This document shows, piece after piece, positions 53,348-62,049 of a stretch of DNA of 64,000 bases; the first letter of the stretch is position 1, and each line of letters begins with the position of its first letter. The translations under genes were made by a program, and so were the position numbers. The notes beneath the pieces are model-generated. The model was not told the origin of the DNA, searched no databases, and was given only the letters and a program-made list of their open reading frames with translations. The DNA is from Pelagihabitans sp963710535 (GTDB lineage: Bacteria > Bacteroidota > Bacteroidia > Flavobacteriales > Flavobacteriaceae): the NCBI GenBank assembly GCA_963710535.1, contig CAVQAW010000010.1, positions 558,001-622,000 on the forward strand. The letters run 5' to 3'.

Positions 53348-54985
53348 TTAGCTTTTAAAATATTGCAATAGGCGCATCGTAGAGCTGTCATGATCGCTTA
53401 TTTCGGAATCCTCGATATCCTTTAGGGTGGTATTGGCAAGCTGTTTTCCGAGCTCAACGCCCCATTGGTCATAGCTGTAAATATTCCAAATCACCCCTTG
53501 AACAAAAATTTTGTGCTCATAAAGGGCTATAAGGGCACCCATGCTTTCAGGGGTAAGCTGATGTATCAAGATACTATTGGTGGGTTTGTTCCCTTCGAAA
53601 ACCTTGAAGGGAAGCAACTTTTGAAGTTCTTTTTCGGACACATTTTTGGCTGCGAGCTCTTTGCGGACCTCTTCAACACTTTTTCCGTTCATCAAAGCTT
53701 CCGTTTGGGCAAAATAATTGGCCATCAACTTATTGTGATGATCGGTATCGCCGTGAAGTGATTTTTTGAATCCAATAAAATCGGTGGGGATCAACTTGGT
53801 GCCCTGATGGATCAATTGAAAAAAGGCATGCTGGGAATTGGTGCCAGGTTCCCCCCAGATGATGGTCCCAGTCTCATACCCGACCTTATGGCCATTTCGG
53901 TCAACGCTTTTCCCATTACTTTCCATGATGCCTTGCTGCAAATAGGCCGAAAACCTGTTCAAATATTGGGTGTATGGAATAATGGCCTCGGTCTCCGAAC
54001 CATAAAAGTTATTGTACCATATGCTCAGCAGGGCGAGGACTACGGGCATGTTTTCCTTAAAATCGGCAGTTTTAAAATGGGTGTCCATGGCATTGGCCCC
54101 CTTTAACAGGGTGTCGAAATGATCATATCCCACCGCAAGGGAAATCGAAAGTCCGACGGCGCTCCAAAGCGAAAATCGACCCCCGACCCAATCCCACATG
54201 GGAAATACATTCTCGGGCATTATCCCGAATTCGGCTATCTTTTCGGTATTGGTAGAAACTGCCGCAAAGTGTTTGGCAACATCTTGTTGTCCCGCATGCT
54301 TCAAGAACCATTTTTTTATGGTGAGTGCATTGGTAAGGGTTTCCTGGGTGGTAAATGTCTTGGAAACCACCACGAACAAGGTGGTCTCGGGGTTTAATTC
54401 CTTAAGTACTTCATATACGTGGTCGCCATCTACATTGCTGACAAAATGGAGTTTCAAATGATTCTTGTAAAATTTGAGGGCCTCCACCACCATAACAGGC
54501 CCTAGGTCGGATCCACCGATGCCGATATTGACCACATCGGTAAACGCTTTTCCCGAATAGCCTTTTTTGGCCCCGCTAACAATAGCTTCCGTGAAGGCCT
54601 TGATTTTGTCCTTCACCTCAAAGACTTCCGGCACCACATTCTCGCCATCTACCAATACACGGTCCGATTTTTGGGCCCTTAGAGCGGTGTGCAATACGGC
54701 CCTTCCTTCCGTTTGATTGATGATATCCCCTCCAAAGTATTTTTGGATGGCATCTCTTAAGCCGGCTTCCTCCGCCAGTTGTATCAGCAAAGGCATCGTT
54801 TCCCCTGTAATCCTATTTTTGGAATAGTCGCATAAAAAATCGTTCCATACCAAACTTAGTTTTTCGGCCCTTTTGTGGTCTGAGCCAAAAAGCTGCTTCA
54901 GTGTGATGTCTTTGGTTTCCTGATAATGATTTTGGAGCTTCTTCCAGGAATTGGTCTTGGTAGGGTCGGTGTTCTGGAGCGACAT
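53348..54985 (-). CDS. pgi: Glucose-6-phosphate isomerase
   Basis: A 545-residue phosphoglucose isomerase. Signatures are GIGGSDLGPVMV, VVSKTFTTQETL, WVGGRFSLWSAVGLS, GTNSQHAFFQLIHQGTKLI (catalytic region) and the C-terminal YEHKIFVQGVIWNIYSYDQ. It interconverts glucose- and fructose-6-phosphate in glycolysis/gluconeogenesis. It begins 1 bp after the M23 peptidase stops and is the last gene of a run starting with tryptophan 2,3-dioxygenase or DUF3108. Confidence 0.96.
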   Translation of the reverse strand: MSLQNTDPTKTNSWKKLQNHYQETKDITLKQLFGSDHKRAEKLSLVWNDFLCDYSKNRITGETMPLLIQLAEEAGLRDAIQKYFGGDIINQTEGRAVLHTALRAQKSDRVLVDGENVVPEVFEVKDKIKAFTEAIVSGAKKGYSGKAFTDVVNIGIGGSDLGPVMVVEALKFYKNHLKLHFVSNVDGDHVYEVLKELNPETTLFVVVSKTFTTQETLTNALTIKKWFLKHAGQQDVAKHFAAVSTNTEKIAEFGIMPENVFPMWDWVGGRFSLWSAVGLSISLAVGYDHFDTLLKGANAMDTHFKTADFKENMPVVLALLSIWYNNFYGSETEAIIPYTQYLNRFSAYLQQGIMESNGKSVDRNGHKVGYETGTIIWGEPGTNSQHAFFQLIHQGTKLIPTDFIGFKKSLHGDTDHHNKLMANYFAQTEALMNGKSVEEVRKELAAKNVSEKELQKLLPFKVFEGNKPTNSILIHQLTPESMGALIALYEHKIFVQGVIWNIYSYDQWGVELGKQLANTTLKDIEDSEISDHDSSTMRLLQYFKS

Positions 54986-54986
54986 C

Positions 54987-56276
54987 TTATTGGTTCATGG
55001 TTAGGAGTTCGTCATGTTGGTTCATCGGTGTTTCCTGTAGTTCAATACAATCCAATTGCGTCCTCATAGGGTCTATAAATGCAAAATAATCGGGCCGAAG
55101 GTCTTCCGCCAACGGCTCTGCCATTGGAAGTTCTTCCCGCAGTGGATCAACTTGCCTACCATTTCTCCAAAAACGATAACAAACATGTGGACCACTGGTG
55201 TTTCCGGTCATCCCGATCCAGCCTATGACATCGCCCTGTCGAACGAATTGTCCTTTCCTCACGTTTTGTTTTTTCATATGCAGGTATTGGGTATCGTAGG
55301 TGCCATTGTGCCTGATCTTCACATACTTGCCATTCCCGCCTTTTCGGGTCGATTCAACCACCGTCCCATCGGCGGTCGCAATAATGGGGGTTCCCAATGG
55401 AGCTGCATAATCGGTGCCTTTGTGTGGCCTTATTTTGTTTCCATAAAAACGGATCCTCCTTTTAAGGTTATATCGCGATGAGATCCTTACTTTGCTGAAC
55501 TGGACCGGAGCCCTTAAGAAGGTTCTCCTTAGATTATTGGCATCTTCGTCAAAATAGTCCCTTAGCCCTTTAAGGGAATCGTTTTCATAGGCAAAGGCAT
55601 AGATAGGCCTGCCGTTGTGTTCAAAATAGGCCGCTTCAATGGGTTCGGCCCCTGCATAAACGGTATCATTGATATATTTTTCCTTGTAGATCACTTTGAA
55701 CTTATCGCCTTTTTGCAAGCGGAAGAAATCGATGGTCCAGGCATAAATTTCGGATAGGTTGTTGGTGACATTATAGTCGATACCCTGATCCAGGATGGCT
55801 TCGGACAATGAGGTTTCTATCACGCCGGAAGCCTCACGCTGCACATACTTTACCGCTTTACGGTTTCTATAGGCAACGGCGCTGTCGCGAAAGTCGACCA
55901 CGGTGTAATTGATGGCATCGTTCTCATAAATGAACACTTGGGCGATTTCGGAAGTGTCTTTCGATTGCAAGATCATATAGGGTTTGCCGACCCTAATTCT
56001 CCGAACATCGAAGGTATCTTTATATTCTTGTGAAATTTTGGCGATCTTCGGGTATTCAACCTTGTTCTCCAACATCAGTTGCCCAAAACTATCTCCCCGC
56101 TTCACGGTATCCATTTTTACCTTAAAGTCATTGAGGTTGAATCCGAATCGAACCAGCTCCGGTTCTTCCGCCATTGCGATGGTCTGATCGGTTTCGGAAT
56201 CGCTTGGTACGGGTCGTTCTTCCTTACAGGCAAGGAAAATTGCCACAAATACTATTATGCCCCAGTATTTAATCAT
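54987..56276 (-). CDS. M23-family peptidoglycan peptidase lipoprotein with Cys in the HxH motif
   Basis: A 429-residue lipoprotein (lipobox FLAC, Cys17). The N-terminal half (about 40-260) is an extended region; the C-terminal LytM domain (about 280-385) has H285 and D289 in RPHKGTDYAAP and H333 in QYLHMKKQ. The final H-x-H is H364-V-C366 (SGPHVCYRFWRNG), so the second zinc ligand is a Cys. I recall this variant in other Bacteroidota proteins. It may still bind zinc through Cys, or may be a non-catalytic regulator. Located between pgi (1 bp) and tryptophan 2,3-dioxygenase (2 bp). Confidence 0.85.
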   Translation of the reverse strand: MIKYWGIIVFVAIFLACKEERPVPSDSETDQTIAMAEEPELVRFGFNLNDFKVKMDTVKRGDSFGQLMLENKVEYPKIAKISQEYKDTFDVRRIRVGKPYMILQSKDTSEIAQVFIYENDAINYTVVDFRDSAVAYRNRKAVKYVQREASGVIETSLSEAILDQGIDYNVTNNLSEIYAWTIDFFRLQKGDKFKVIYKEKYINDTVYAGAEPIEAAYFEHNGRPIYAFAYENDSLKGLRDYFDEDANNLRRTFLRAPVQFSKVRISSRYNLKRRIRFYGNKIRPHKGTDYAAPLGTPIIATADGTVVESTRKGGNGKYVKIRHNGTYDTQYLHMKKQNVRKGQFVRQGDVIGWIGMTGNTSGPHVCYRFWRNGRQVDPLREELPMAEPLAEDLRPDYFAFIDPMRTQLDCIELQETPMNQHDELLTMNQ

Positions 56277-56278
56277 TG

Positions 56279-57247
56279 CTATTTTATTCTTTTTTCAGGG
56301 TTAAAGATATGGTCTACCCACTGTTTTCCCCAATTATTTAACGCTTGTTTGGAGTAAAGTTTAGGAAAAAAAATCACTTTTTGAAAACTTGGCGGCAGGT
56401 ATTCTTTCCAATTTGTGCCCCCGGTGGCATTGATTTCCTCTTTTCCCTTTCCCAAATAGCGATGTGCCGATCCCATATGCATCAACGGCCAATTGACGTT
56501 CGCGTTCAGATCTAAAGTCTTTAACGCCGCGATCAACGCTTTATTATCCTGCTTATCCTCTGGCAATTGCAGGTACTTTTCATAAATGGTGTTCCCTTTC
56601 AGTTGTTTGGCGATACGTACCAATCGGGGGGTATATCGATATTCGAATTGTTTGAGCGTCAAGGTCTTTTCGCCCGTTGCAAGGTCGGTCGCCCCTTTTT
56701 TCCAATAGATGTTTTCATAAAGTTCCTCTATGGTGTTTTCATGGGAAAATCGGTTCCTGTCGCTATGATGGACCAGGTTTTGGAGTGGGGTGGCATATAA
56801 TTCGATCATCCTGTACTGCGCCGACTGAAAGCCACTGGCAGGCAAAAGGGCCATTCTATATTTTAAAAACTGTTCGCGTTCCATCCCCTTGATCATTATG
56901 CTGAAGGAGGAGATCAATGCCTCGTAATAGCTGTTGATCCTTCGGGCCTTTTCAAGAAAGAAATCGACGCTTTGCGATTTGTCGTCAACGATCTGGTTTT
57001 GTTCGTGCAGTATCAGCTTAAAATAAAGCTCGGTAATTTGGTGGTACATGATAAAGATTTCCTCGTCCGGGAAATATGTACGGGGAACCTGTAAGCTCAA
57101 GAGGGTGTCTAAATGGATATAGTCCCAATAGGTAAGGTAGCGCTGGTAGAGCAGGCCGTCGAGATAAGCACTTAGGTCTTGACCGGAATCCTTGTATTTT
57201 TCCTCAAGTTTTGAGATTTGGGATTCGATATGCCCTTTGTTATCCAT
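56279..57247 (-). CDS. kynA: Tryptophan 2,3-dioxygenase
   Basis: A 322-residue haem-dependent dioxygenase that opens the indole ring of tryptophan to N-formylkynurenine, the first step of the kynurenine pathway. Typical segments are FIMYHQITELYFKLILHEQNQ and the C-terminal SAHRYLGKGKEEINATGGTN (split), with haem-binding His in the C-terminal helix region. It follows the DUF3108 gene by 7 bp and precedes the M23 peptidase by 2 bp. No kynureninase or formamidase is nearby. Confidence 0.92.
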   Translation of the reverse strand: MDNKGHIESQISKLEEKYKDSGQDLSAYLDGLLYQRYLTYWDYIHLDTLLSLQVPRTYFPDEEIFIMYHQITELYFKLILHEQNQIVDDKSQSVDFFLEKARRINSYYEALISSFSIMIKGMEREQFLKYRMALLPASGFQSAQYRMIELYATPLQNLVHHSDRNRFSHENTIEELYENIYWKKGATDLATGEKTLTLKQFEYRYTPRLVRIAKQLKGNTIYEKYLQLPEDKQDNKALIAALKTLDLNANVNWPLMHMGSAHRYLGKGKEEINATGGTNWKEYLPPSFQKVIFFPKLYSKQALNNWGKQWVDHIFNPEKRIK

Positions 57248-57254
57248 TGATGTG

Positions 57255-58046
57255 CTAATCCATGATTATTTTAAACTGGTGTTTAAGACCATTGTAACCG
57301 TCAAGATCGGCTTTGATCGACCCGACCGCCAAATCGGCCTTGATGCGGATCGGAATCCTGTTGTCATCTGCGGAAACCCATAAAGAAAGGCTTTCTTGTT
57401 CCTTAAAAACCCTGCCCGACTGTACATAGGGCCTAAACTTATGACATGCGACCTTCCCAAATTTAGTCCTTAAAACCTCTTTGCCCAAATATTTGAGCTT
57501 GAAGTCGAATACCCCATCGTCGTCGTAGAGCATCTTGAGCTTCACCGATTCCCCTTCCACGAGTTTGGAAACGTCATAGTGGTTCCTTAGATAATAGAAA
57601 GCGGAAATCAGGTCTTGAATGCTGTCTTTCAGTTCAAAATTATACTTTTTCTTGTTCTTCTTGTCATTCAGAACCGCCTTATCATTATTATGGTCAAAAT
57701 TTATTTCAACATCTTTGGTATATCCCCCCTCATCGATCTTCCTGATAAAGCGATATGGCTTCCCGTCTTTTTGATCGAAATAGCTCTCATAGGTATCGTC
57801 AACATTGAAAAAGATACTGGCAAAACCAGTGGTCCTGCCTCTTCCCACCACATGGTATACGGGCACCTTGTTGATCACATCGGTTTTCACATGCAATGTG
57901 GCATAGCTGGCATTCAAGAGCCCGTAATGCATCCTGAACTTCAACCATTCCCCTGGTTTAAAGGCCGAATCCTTTGCGGCACCACCATTTTGGGCGGCCA
58001 ACAACTGGCTACCAAAGATGAACAGCAATGCAAACCACTTTCCCAT
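57255..58046 (-). CDS. DUF3108 protein, exported
   Basis: A 263-residue protein with a signal peptide ending near LLAAQ. The mature part is DUF3108, a beta-rich fold (KFRMHYGLLNASYATLHVK, SGRVFKEQESLSLWVS, VGSIKADLDGYNGLK). The family is widespread in Bacteroidota and Proteobacteria, is periplasmic or envelope-associated, and has no known function. It starts the run DUF3108-tryptophan 2,3-dioxygenase-M23-pgi with gaps of 1-7 bp. Confidence 0.88.
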   Translation of the reverse strand: MGKWFALLFIFGSQLLAAQNGGAAKDSAFKPGEWLKFRMHYGLLNASYATLHVKTDVINKVPVYHVVGRGRTTGFASIFFNVDDTYESYFDQKDGKPYRFIRKIDEGGYTKDVEINFDHNNDKAVLNDKKNKKKYNFELKDSIQDLISAFYYLRNHYDVSKLVEGESVKLKMLYDDDGVFDFKLKYLGKEVLRTKFGKVACHKFRPYVQSGRVFKEQESLSLWVSADDNRIPIRIKADLAVGSIKADLDGYNGLKHQFKIIMD

Positions 58047-58149
58047 AACAAAAAATTCAGGCCAAAATTAGTAAAAGAGACAATACTCCAAGTTTAACTT
58101 ACAGTTATAAAACAAATTTTATTCCAAACTATTGTGCCCCCGTTCAAGC

Positions 58150-58256
58150 CCATAAAAAAAGCCCTGATGGAACACCAGGGCTTTTCCTAAATAACCAACC
58201 AAACTTTAAATTATGAAAAACCAATACTTAAAGTTGTAAGGGAACCACCCCTTACG
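58150..58256 (-). ncRNA. Candidate small RNA downstream of hpd
   Basis: On the minus strand a TAAATTTG -7 box (58268-58261) would start a transcript near 58256. It opens with a hairpin, GTAAGGG (58255-58249) pairing with CCCTTAC (58242-58236) around a 6-nt loop, then about 45 nt of linker, and ends with an intrinsic terminator, AAAAGCCCTG pairing with CAGGGCTTTT (58185-58157) and a T run. Total about 105 nt. The alternative is that this is only the 3' untranslated region and terminator of hpd, 220 nt after its stop. Confidence 0.4.
58157..58185 (-). terminator. Rho-independent terminator downstream of hpd
   Basis: AAAAGCCCTG (58157-58166) pairs with CAGGGCTTTT (58176-58185): a 10-bp stem with a U-tract on the minus strand. 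It either ends hpd transcription or the candidate small RNA just upstream of it. Confidence 0.75.
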
Positions 58257-58260
58257 AGTA

Positions 58261-58268
58261 CAAATTTA
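58261..58268 (-). promoter_or_regulatory. -7 element of the candidate small RNA
   Basis: The minus strand reads TAAATTTG, an exact TAnnTTTG match, 5 nt before the 5' hairpin. The -33 position (58287-58293, GGTTTAC on the minus strand) is only a partial match to TTG. Confidence 0.4.
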
Positions 58269-58407
58269 ATACATCAACATTATGTTGTAAACCCTTTTAA
58301 CTTACTTTAACTTTTGGTTTAACACAGAATTATCATTGGAGGGCCAATTTCCGATTAAATCGGCGCAATTGGTTCCCCCATTTGCGCAGGGAAATGCGAT
58401 TTTATCC

Positions 58408-59550
58408 TTAAAGAGTGCCCCTGGAAGCCTGTTCCCTTTCGATTGATTCAAAAAGGGCCTTGAAATTTCCCTTTCCAAATGATTTTGCTCCTTTGCGCTG
58501 AATGATTTCGATGAACATTGTGGGGCGATCTAAGATGGGTTTGGTAAATATCTGAAGGAGATAGCCTTCGTCGTCCCTATCGATCAAAATGCCAAGTTCC
58601 TGCAAGGGGGCCAAATCTTCGTCGATCTCACCCACCCGATCGAGCACATCCTCATAATACACGGCGGGCACCGTCAAGAATTCCACGCCCCTGTTTTTGA
58701 GGGCACTTACCGTTTCTATGATGTTGTTCGTGGCCAAGGCCATATGCTGGACGCCAGCACCGTTATAAAAATCGATATACTCCTCGATCTGCGATTTTTT
58801 CCGGCCTTCAGCGGGTTCGTTGATGGGAAATTTTATACGCCCGTTGCCATTGCTCATGACCTTGCTCATCAAGGCGGTATATTCGGTGGAAATGTCTTTA
58901 TCGTCAAACGAGACCAATTGGGCAAACCCCATTACCTTAGCATAGAACTCGCACCATTTGTTCATCTCGTTCCAGCCCACGTTGCCCACCATATGGTCTA
59001 CAAATTTTAGGCCAACATCCTTGGGTTTATAAAAAGGTTCCCATTTCCTGTAGCCCGGCATAAAAGCACCTTTGTATTTGGAGCGTTCCACAAAAACATG
59101 AACGGTTTCCCCATAGGTATGGATTCCCGAGAGCACTATTTCGCCCTGATCATCCTGCAAGGTCTTGGGCGCAAAATAACTTTCGGCACCCCTTTTTGTG
59201 GTCTCTTCATGACTTTTGGCCGCATCATCGACCCATAGGGCGATGGCTTTTACGCCATCCCCATGTGCATCGATATGCCTGTTGATGTCTCCCCCCGATT
59301 TTAAAGGCGAGGTAAGCACCAAACGTATCTTGCCCTGTTGTACGACATAAGATACTTTGTCTTTTAGACCGGTCTCCAGACCGGCATAGGCCAGCGGTTG
59401 AAATCCCCATGCCGACATGTAGTAATGGGCCGCTTGTTTGGCATTGCCCACGTAAAGTTCTACATGATCGGTGCCCAGCAAAGGCAGGAAATCTTCTGCT
59501 TCCGGATTTTCAATGGGCAAGTGAAGTGATGTTTTATCTAATGTTGACAT
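58408..59550 (-). CDS. hpd: 4-Hydroxyphenylpyruvate dioxygenase
   Basis: A 380-residue non-haem Fe(II) enzyme converting 4-hydroxyphenylpyruvate to homogentisate in tyrosine catabolism. Two glyoxalase-like domains are present; the iron triad is visible as His in KFVDHMVGNV, His in AGVQHMALATNNI and Glu in PTMFIEIIQRKGAKSFGKGN. The C-terminal helix NFKALFESIEREQ is complete. It is followed by the candidate small RNA/terminator and then the DUF3108-kynA run, so aromatic amino-acid genes cluster here. No homogentisate dioxygenase is in the window. Confidence 0.95.
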   Translation of the reverse strand: MSTLDKTSLHLPIENPEAEDFLPLLGTDHVELYVGNAKQAAHYYMSAWGFQPLAYAGLETGLKDKVSYVVQQGKIRLVLTSPLKSGGDINRHIDAHGDGVKAIALWVDDAAKSHEETTKRGAESYFAPKTLQDDQGEIVLSGIHTYGETVHVFVERSKYKGAFMPGYRKWEPFYKPKDVGLKFVDHMVGNVGWNEMNKWCEFYAKVMGFAQLVSFDDKDISTEYTALMSKVMSNGNGRIKFPINEPAEGRKKSQIEEYIDFYNGAGVQHMALATNNIIETVSALKNRGVEFLTVPAVYYEDVLDRVGEIDEDLAPLQELGILIDRDDEGYLLQIFTKPILDRPTMFIEIIQRKGAKSFGKGNFKALFESIEREQASRGTL

Positions 59551-59763
59551 GATCGGGTTTTTTTCGAGTTGAATATATTTGGTGCAGTTTGGGCAATGAA
59601 CCTCTGCAATTACATTTAGAGCAATCTATAAGAGCCGCCCAACAACGAAGGAACTTTGCTTTAAACTACCACATGGCCCTGAGATGGGGCGTAATATCAA
59701 TTCTTGGGCTTGGCATATCCTTACAAAGGTCGTAAAAAAGAAAATATTACGTTCATGGAGTCT

Positions 59764-62031
59764 TCAAAACCAATAGCCAACACTAAAGAAGAGCTGATTG
59801 TTCTTGGCTTCTGGGCTCCAGGAATACATCACCTGAACCGGACCGAGAAAAGATTCCCAGCCATAACCCAGTCCGTACCCGGAATAATTGGGCTCGGTAA
59901 ACCATTCGCCCGTTCTAAAAATATCATCCTCGACATTCGCAAAATTAGCGGAGAACAGGAGATGGTTTTTTCTGGTGAACTCCAGATCCAAACGTCCATA
60001 GGCCTTGACGTAACTATTGCCCGGCAAACTTAGAAAATCGTATCCCAAGAAAGGAACAAAGTTATTGATCAAATCTGTGCCATAGCCGCCCAGAACAAAA
60101 TCGAAGGAGGTTACATTGGAGGTGCCCAGTTTAAAACCGCCTTCAGTTTCCACATTCAAGGACAGATTTTTAAAAAGGGGAAAGGCGCCCCCCATGCGCG
60201 CTTTCGCGACCGAGAATTCCTTGAAATTGTCATTGAAGTCGGAAGAGAACAGATAAAGATGGAAATCTCCATTAAAGTAAAGTCCGCGTGTGGGAAAATA
60301 CCGGTCATCATAGGTGTCCAAAACCAATTGTCCGAACGTGCTGTAGTAGTTGCTTTTTTCAAAGAGGGTGCGCCCCCCCTCGGCCCTTAAGACCGGAAGT
60401 CCGTTGGTATCCAATAAATCCCCGAGGGTTTGGGTACTCAAGCGCAACCATTTGTGTTCGGCCCCGATGGTAAAAGCAAATTCTTCCCGCCACACCGTTT
60501 GCAGGTACAACTGATTGGTAAAATCGTTCACATCGATATTGATGGTATTGATGTTGATACTGCCCGGCACGTCAAAGTTATCGCGTATCAAATCGAAATT
60601 GATCTGGTTGTCGAAGGTATTGTACCTCGAGTTCAGGCCAAAACTCCAATAAGTACCTTTGTCTACATAATATTGCAGGTTATACCTGATCTTGTCCCCT
60701 AAAATAAAATCGAAGGAAGCCACATCGTCTTTCATGAGCAATCGCTTCTTGGTGAGGTTGGCCAAGGCAGCACTTTTGTATAGATCGTCATAGTGGAGGC
60801 CCAACCGCAATAAATTTTTATTGGGATTCTCTTCCAGAACAAGGGTAAGGTCTTCCCCAAGACCGTTGCTGGTCAATTTATGGTGTATGGTTTTGAAGTT
60901 GCCGGTTGCCGACAAATTGCTGATGCCCTGGTCGAGTTTTTTAAAAGTGGTCTTTTCGCCAAGGTTGAACCTTAGTTTGCCTTTGACGTAGCCGCGGGTA
61001 TAGTTTTCCAGATCGCCATCGATGATCAAACGGTTGATCATCAAGCTGTCTTTGGGCACCACATGTTCTACGGTGACCTTCACCGAGTCGGCACCGCTGG
61101 AAAGAAGTTTCAACGCTTCCCATTTGTTTCTTGCGGCAACTTCGCCCAATCGAACGATTTCTTCATATTTGTTGAAATCGATCACCGAATACCGATCCAA
61201 ACTGGGTTTGATGTAAATGTCGGTGCGTTTCGATTTACCGGTCATGGCGGCGGCGGTTCTGAAATTGTTGATCTGCAGCAATATCTCCGTGGCCGAGAGC
61301 AGGCCTTCCCTATCTGAAAGCCCGTGCTGCACATCAACCCCAATGATAATGTCCGCCCCCAGTTTTTTGATCTCATCCAAGGGATAATTATTGACCACGC
61401 CCCCGTCGATAAGGATTTTACCGTCCAACGTCGCAGGCTCGAAAAGGGAGGGCAGGGTGCCACTTGCCAGTACGGCTTCGGGAAGGTACCCTTTATCCAA
61501 TAACACCTGTTCTCCGGTTTCCACATTGGTGGCAATGCACAAAAATGGGATGGGCAGTTTATTGAAATCATGGATATCCTTCACATGGTACAGTACCCTT
61601 ACAAGTTCATTATAGATATTCTGCCCGCCCGAATAGGCCGGGGGCACCGATACCCTAAAATTCTTGAAAGGAAGGGTAAGGGCATAGCGGTCAGAATCCT
61701 CCTTTTCATAAAAGGTTTTTGCGCTCCTGGGCAAGTTATCGCGGATCAGTTGATCAAAATTGGTGTTCCGAAAAATCGAATCCAACTGACCGGCAGTGTA
61801 GCCTGCCGCATATAGGGCTCCGACAAAAGCACCCATACTGGTGCCGCCGATGTAATCTATTTTCACACCCGCTTCTTCGAGCACCTTCAATGCCCCGATA
61901 TGAGCCATCCCTTTCGCTCCCCCACCGCTCAATACCACCCCGATTTTAGGCCTTTCAACATCAGCACCTTCCTGGGCCATGGCCGCTATGGCCACGGTGA
62001 ACATCAAAAAGCTGAGCATTGTTTTCTTCAT
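59764..62031 (-). CDS. Patatin-like phospholipase fused to an outer-membrane barrel (PlpD-like)
   Basis: A 755-residue protein: signal MKKTMLSFLMFTVAIAAMAQ, a patatin domain at about 25-300 with GGGAKG (oxyanion), the nucleophile Ser65 in GGTSMGAF and Asp209 in DGGVVNNYP, then a POTRA-like section (about 310-390) and a BamA/Omp85-type barrel (about 400-755), ending in FFSVGYWF. This is the type Vd (PlpD) layout, in which the lipase is exported through its own barrel. ATG 62031 is chosen over an upstream TTG. It begins 19 bp after uvrC ends and may be co-transcribed with it. Confidence 0.9.
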   Translation of the reverse strand: MKKTMLSFLMFTVAIAAMAQEGADVERPKIGVVLSGGGAKGMAHIGALKVLEEAGVKIDYIGGTSMGAFVGALYAAGYTAGQLDSIFRNTNFDQLIRDNLPRSAKTFYEKEDSDRYALTLPFKNFRVSVPPAYSGGQNIYNELVRVLYHVKDIHDFNKLPIPFLCIATNVETGEQVLLDKGYLPEAVLASGTLPSLFEPATLDGKILIDGGVVNNYPLDEIKKLGADIIIGVDVQHGLSDREGLLSATEILLQINNFRTAAAMTGKSKRTDIYIKPSLDRYSVIDFNKYEEIVRLGEVAARNKWEALKLLSSGADSVKVTVEHVVPKDSLMINRLIIDGDLENYTRGYVKGKLRFNLGEKTTFKKLDQGISNLSATGNFKTIHHKLTSNGLGEDLTLVLEENPNKNLLRLGLHYDDLYKSAALANLTKKRLLMKDDVASFDFILGDKIRYNLQYYVDKGTYWSFGLNSRYNTFDNQINFDLIRDNFDVPGSININTINIDVNDFTNQLYLQTVWREEFAFTIGAEHKWLRLSTQTLGDLLDTNGLPVLRAEGGRTLFEKSNYYSTFGQLVLDTYDDRYFPTRGLYFNGDFHLYLFSSDFNDNFKEFSVAKARMGGAFPLFKNLSLNVETEGGFKLGTSNVTSFDFVLGGYGTDLINNFVPFLGYDFLSLPGNSYVKAYGRLDLEFTRKNHLLFSANFANVEDDIFRTGEWFTEPNYSGYGLGYGWESFLGPVQVMYSWSPEAKNNQLFFSVGYWF

Positions 62032-62049
62032 CTGGCCTATTGGTCGCAA

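Larger units (their letters stand above)
58047..58407. other. 361-bp region between hpd and the DUF3108 gene
   Basis: Holds the candidate small RNA (about 58150-58256) with its -7 box, and no supported coding gene. An 8-codon ATG frame on the plus strand (58213-58239) is too short to support. The remainder near 58300-58400 shows no motif I recognise. Confidence 0.5.

Noticed and set aside
58213..58239. Eight-codon plus-strand leader peptide (ATG AAA AAC ...)
   Set aside because: No gene follows it on the plus strand and its bases are fully explained by the minus-strand small RNA or hpd 3' region.
59574..59581. Plus-strand TATATTTG promoter match
   Set aside because: No plus-strand gene lies downstream, so it is probably a chance match in AT-rich DNA.
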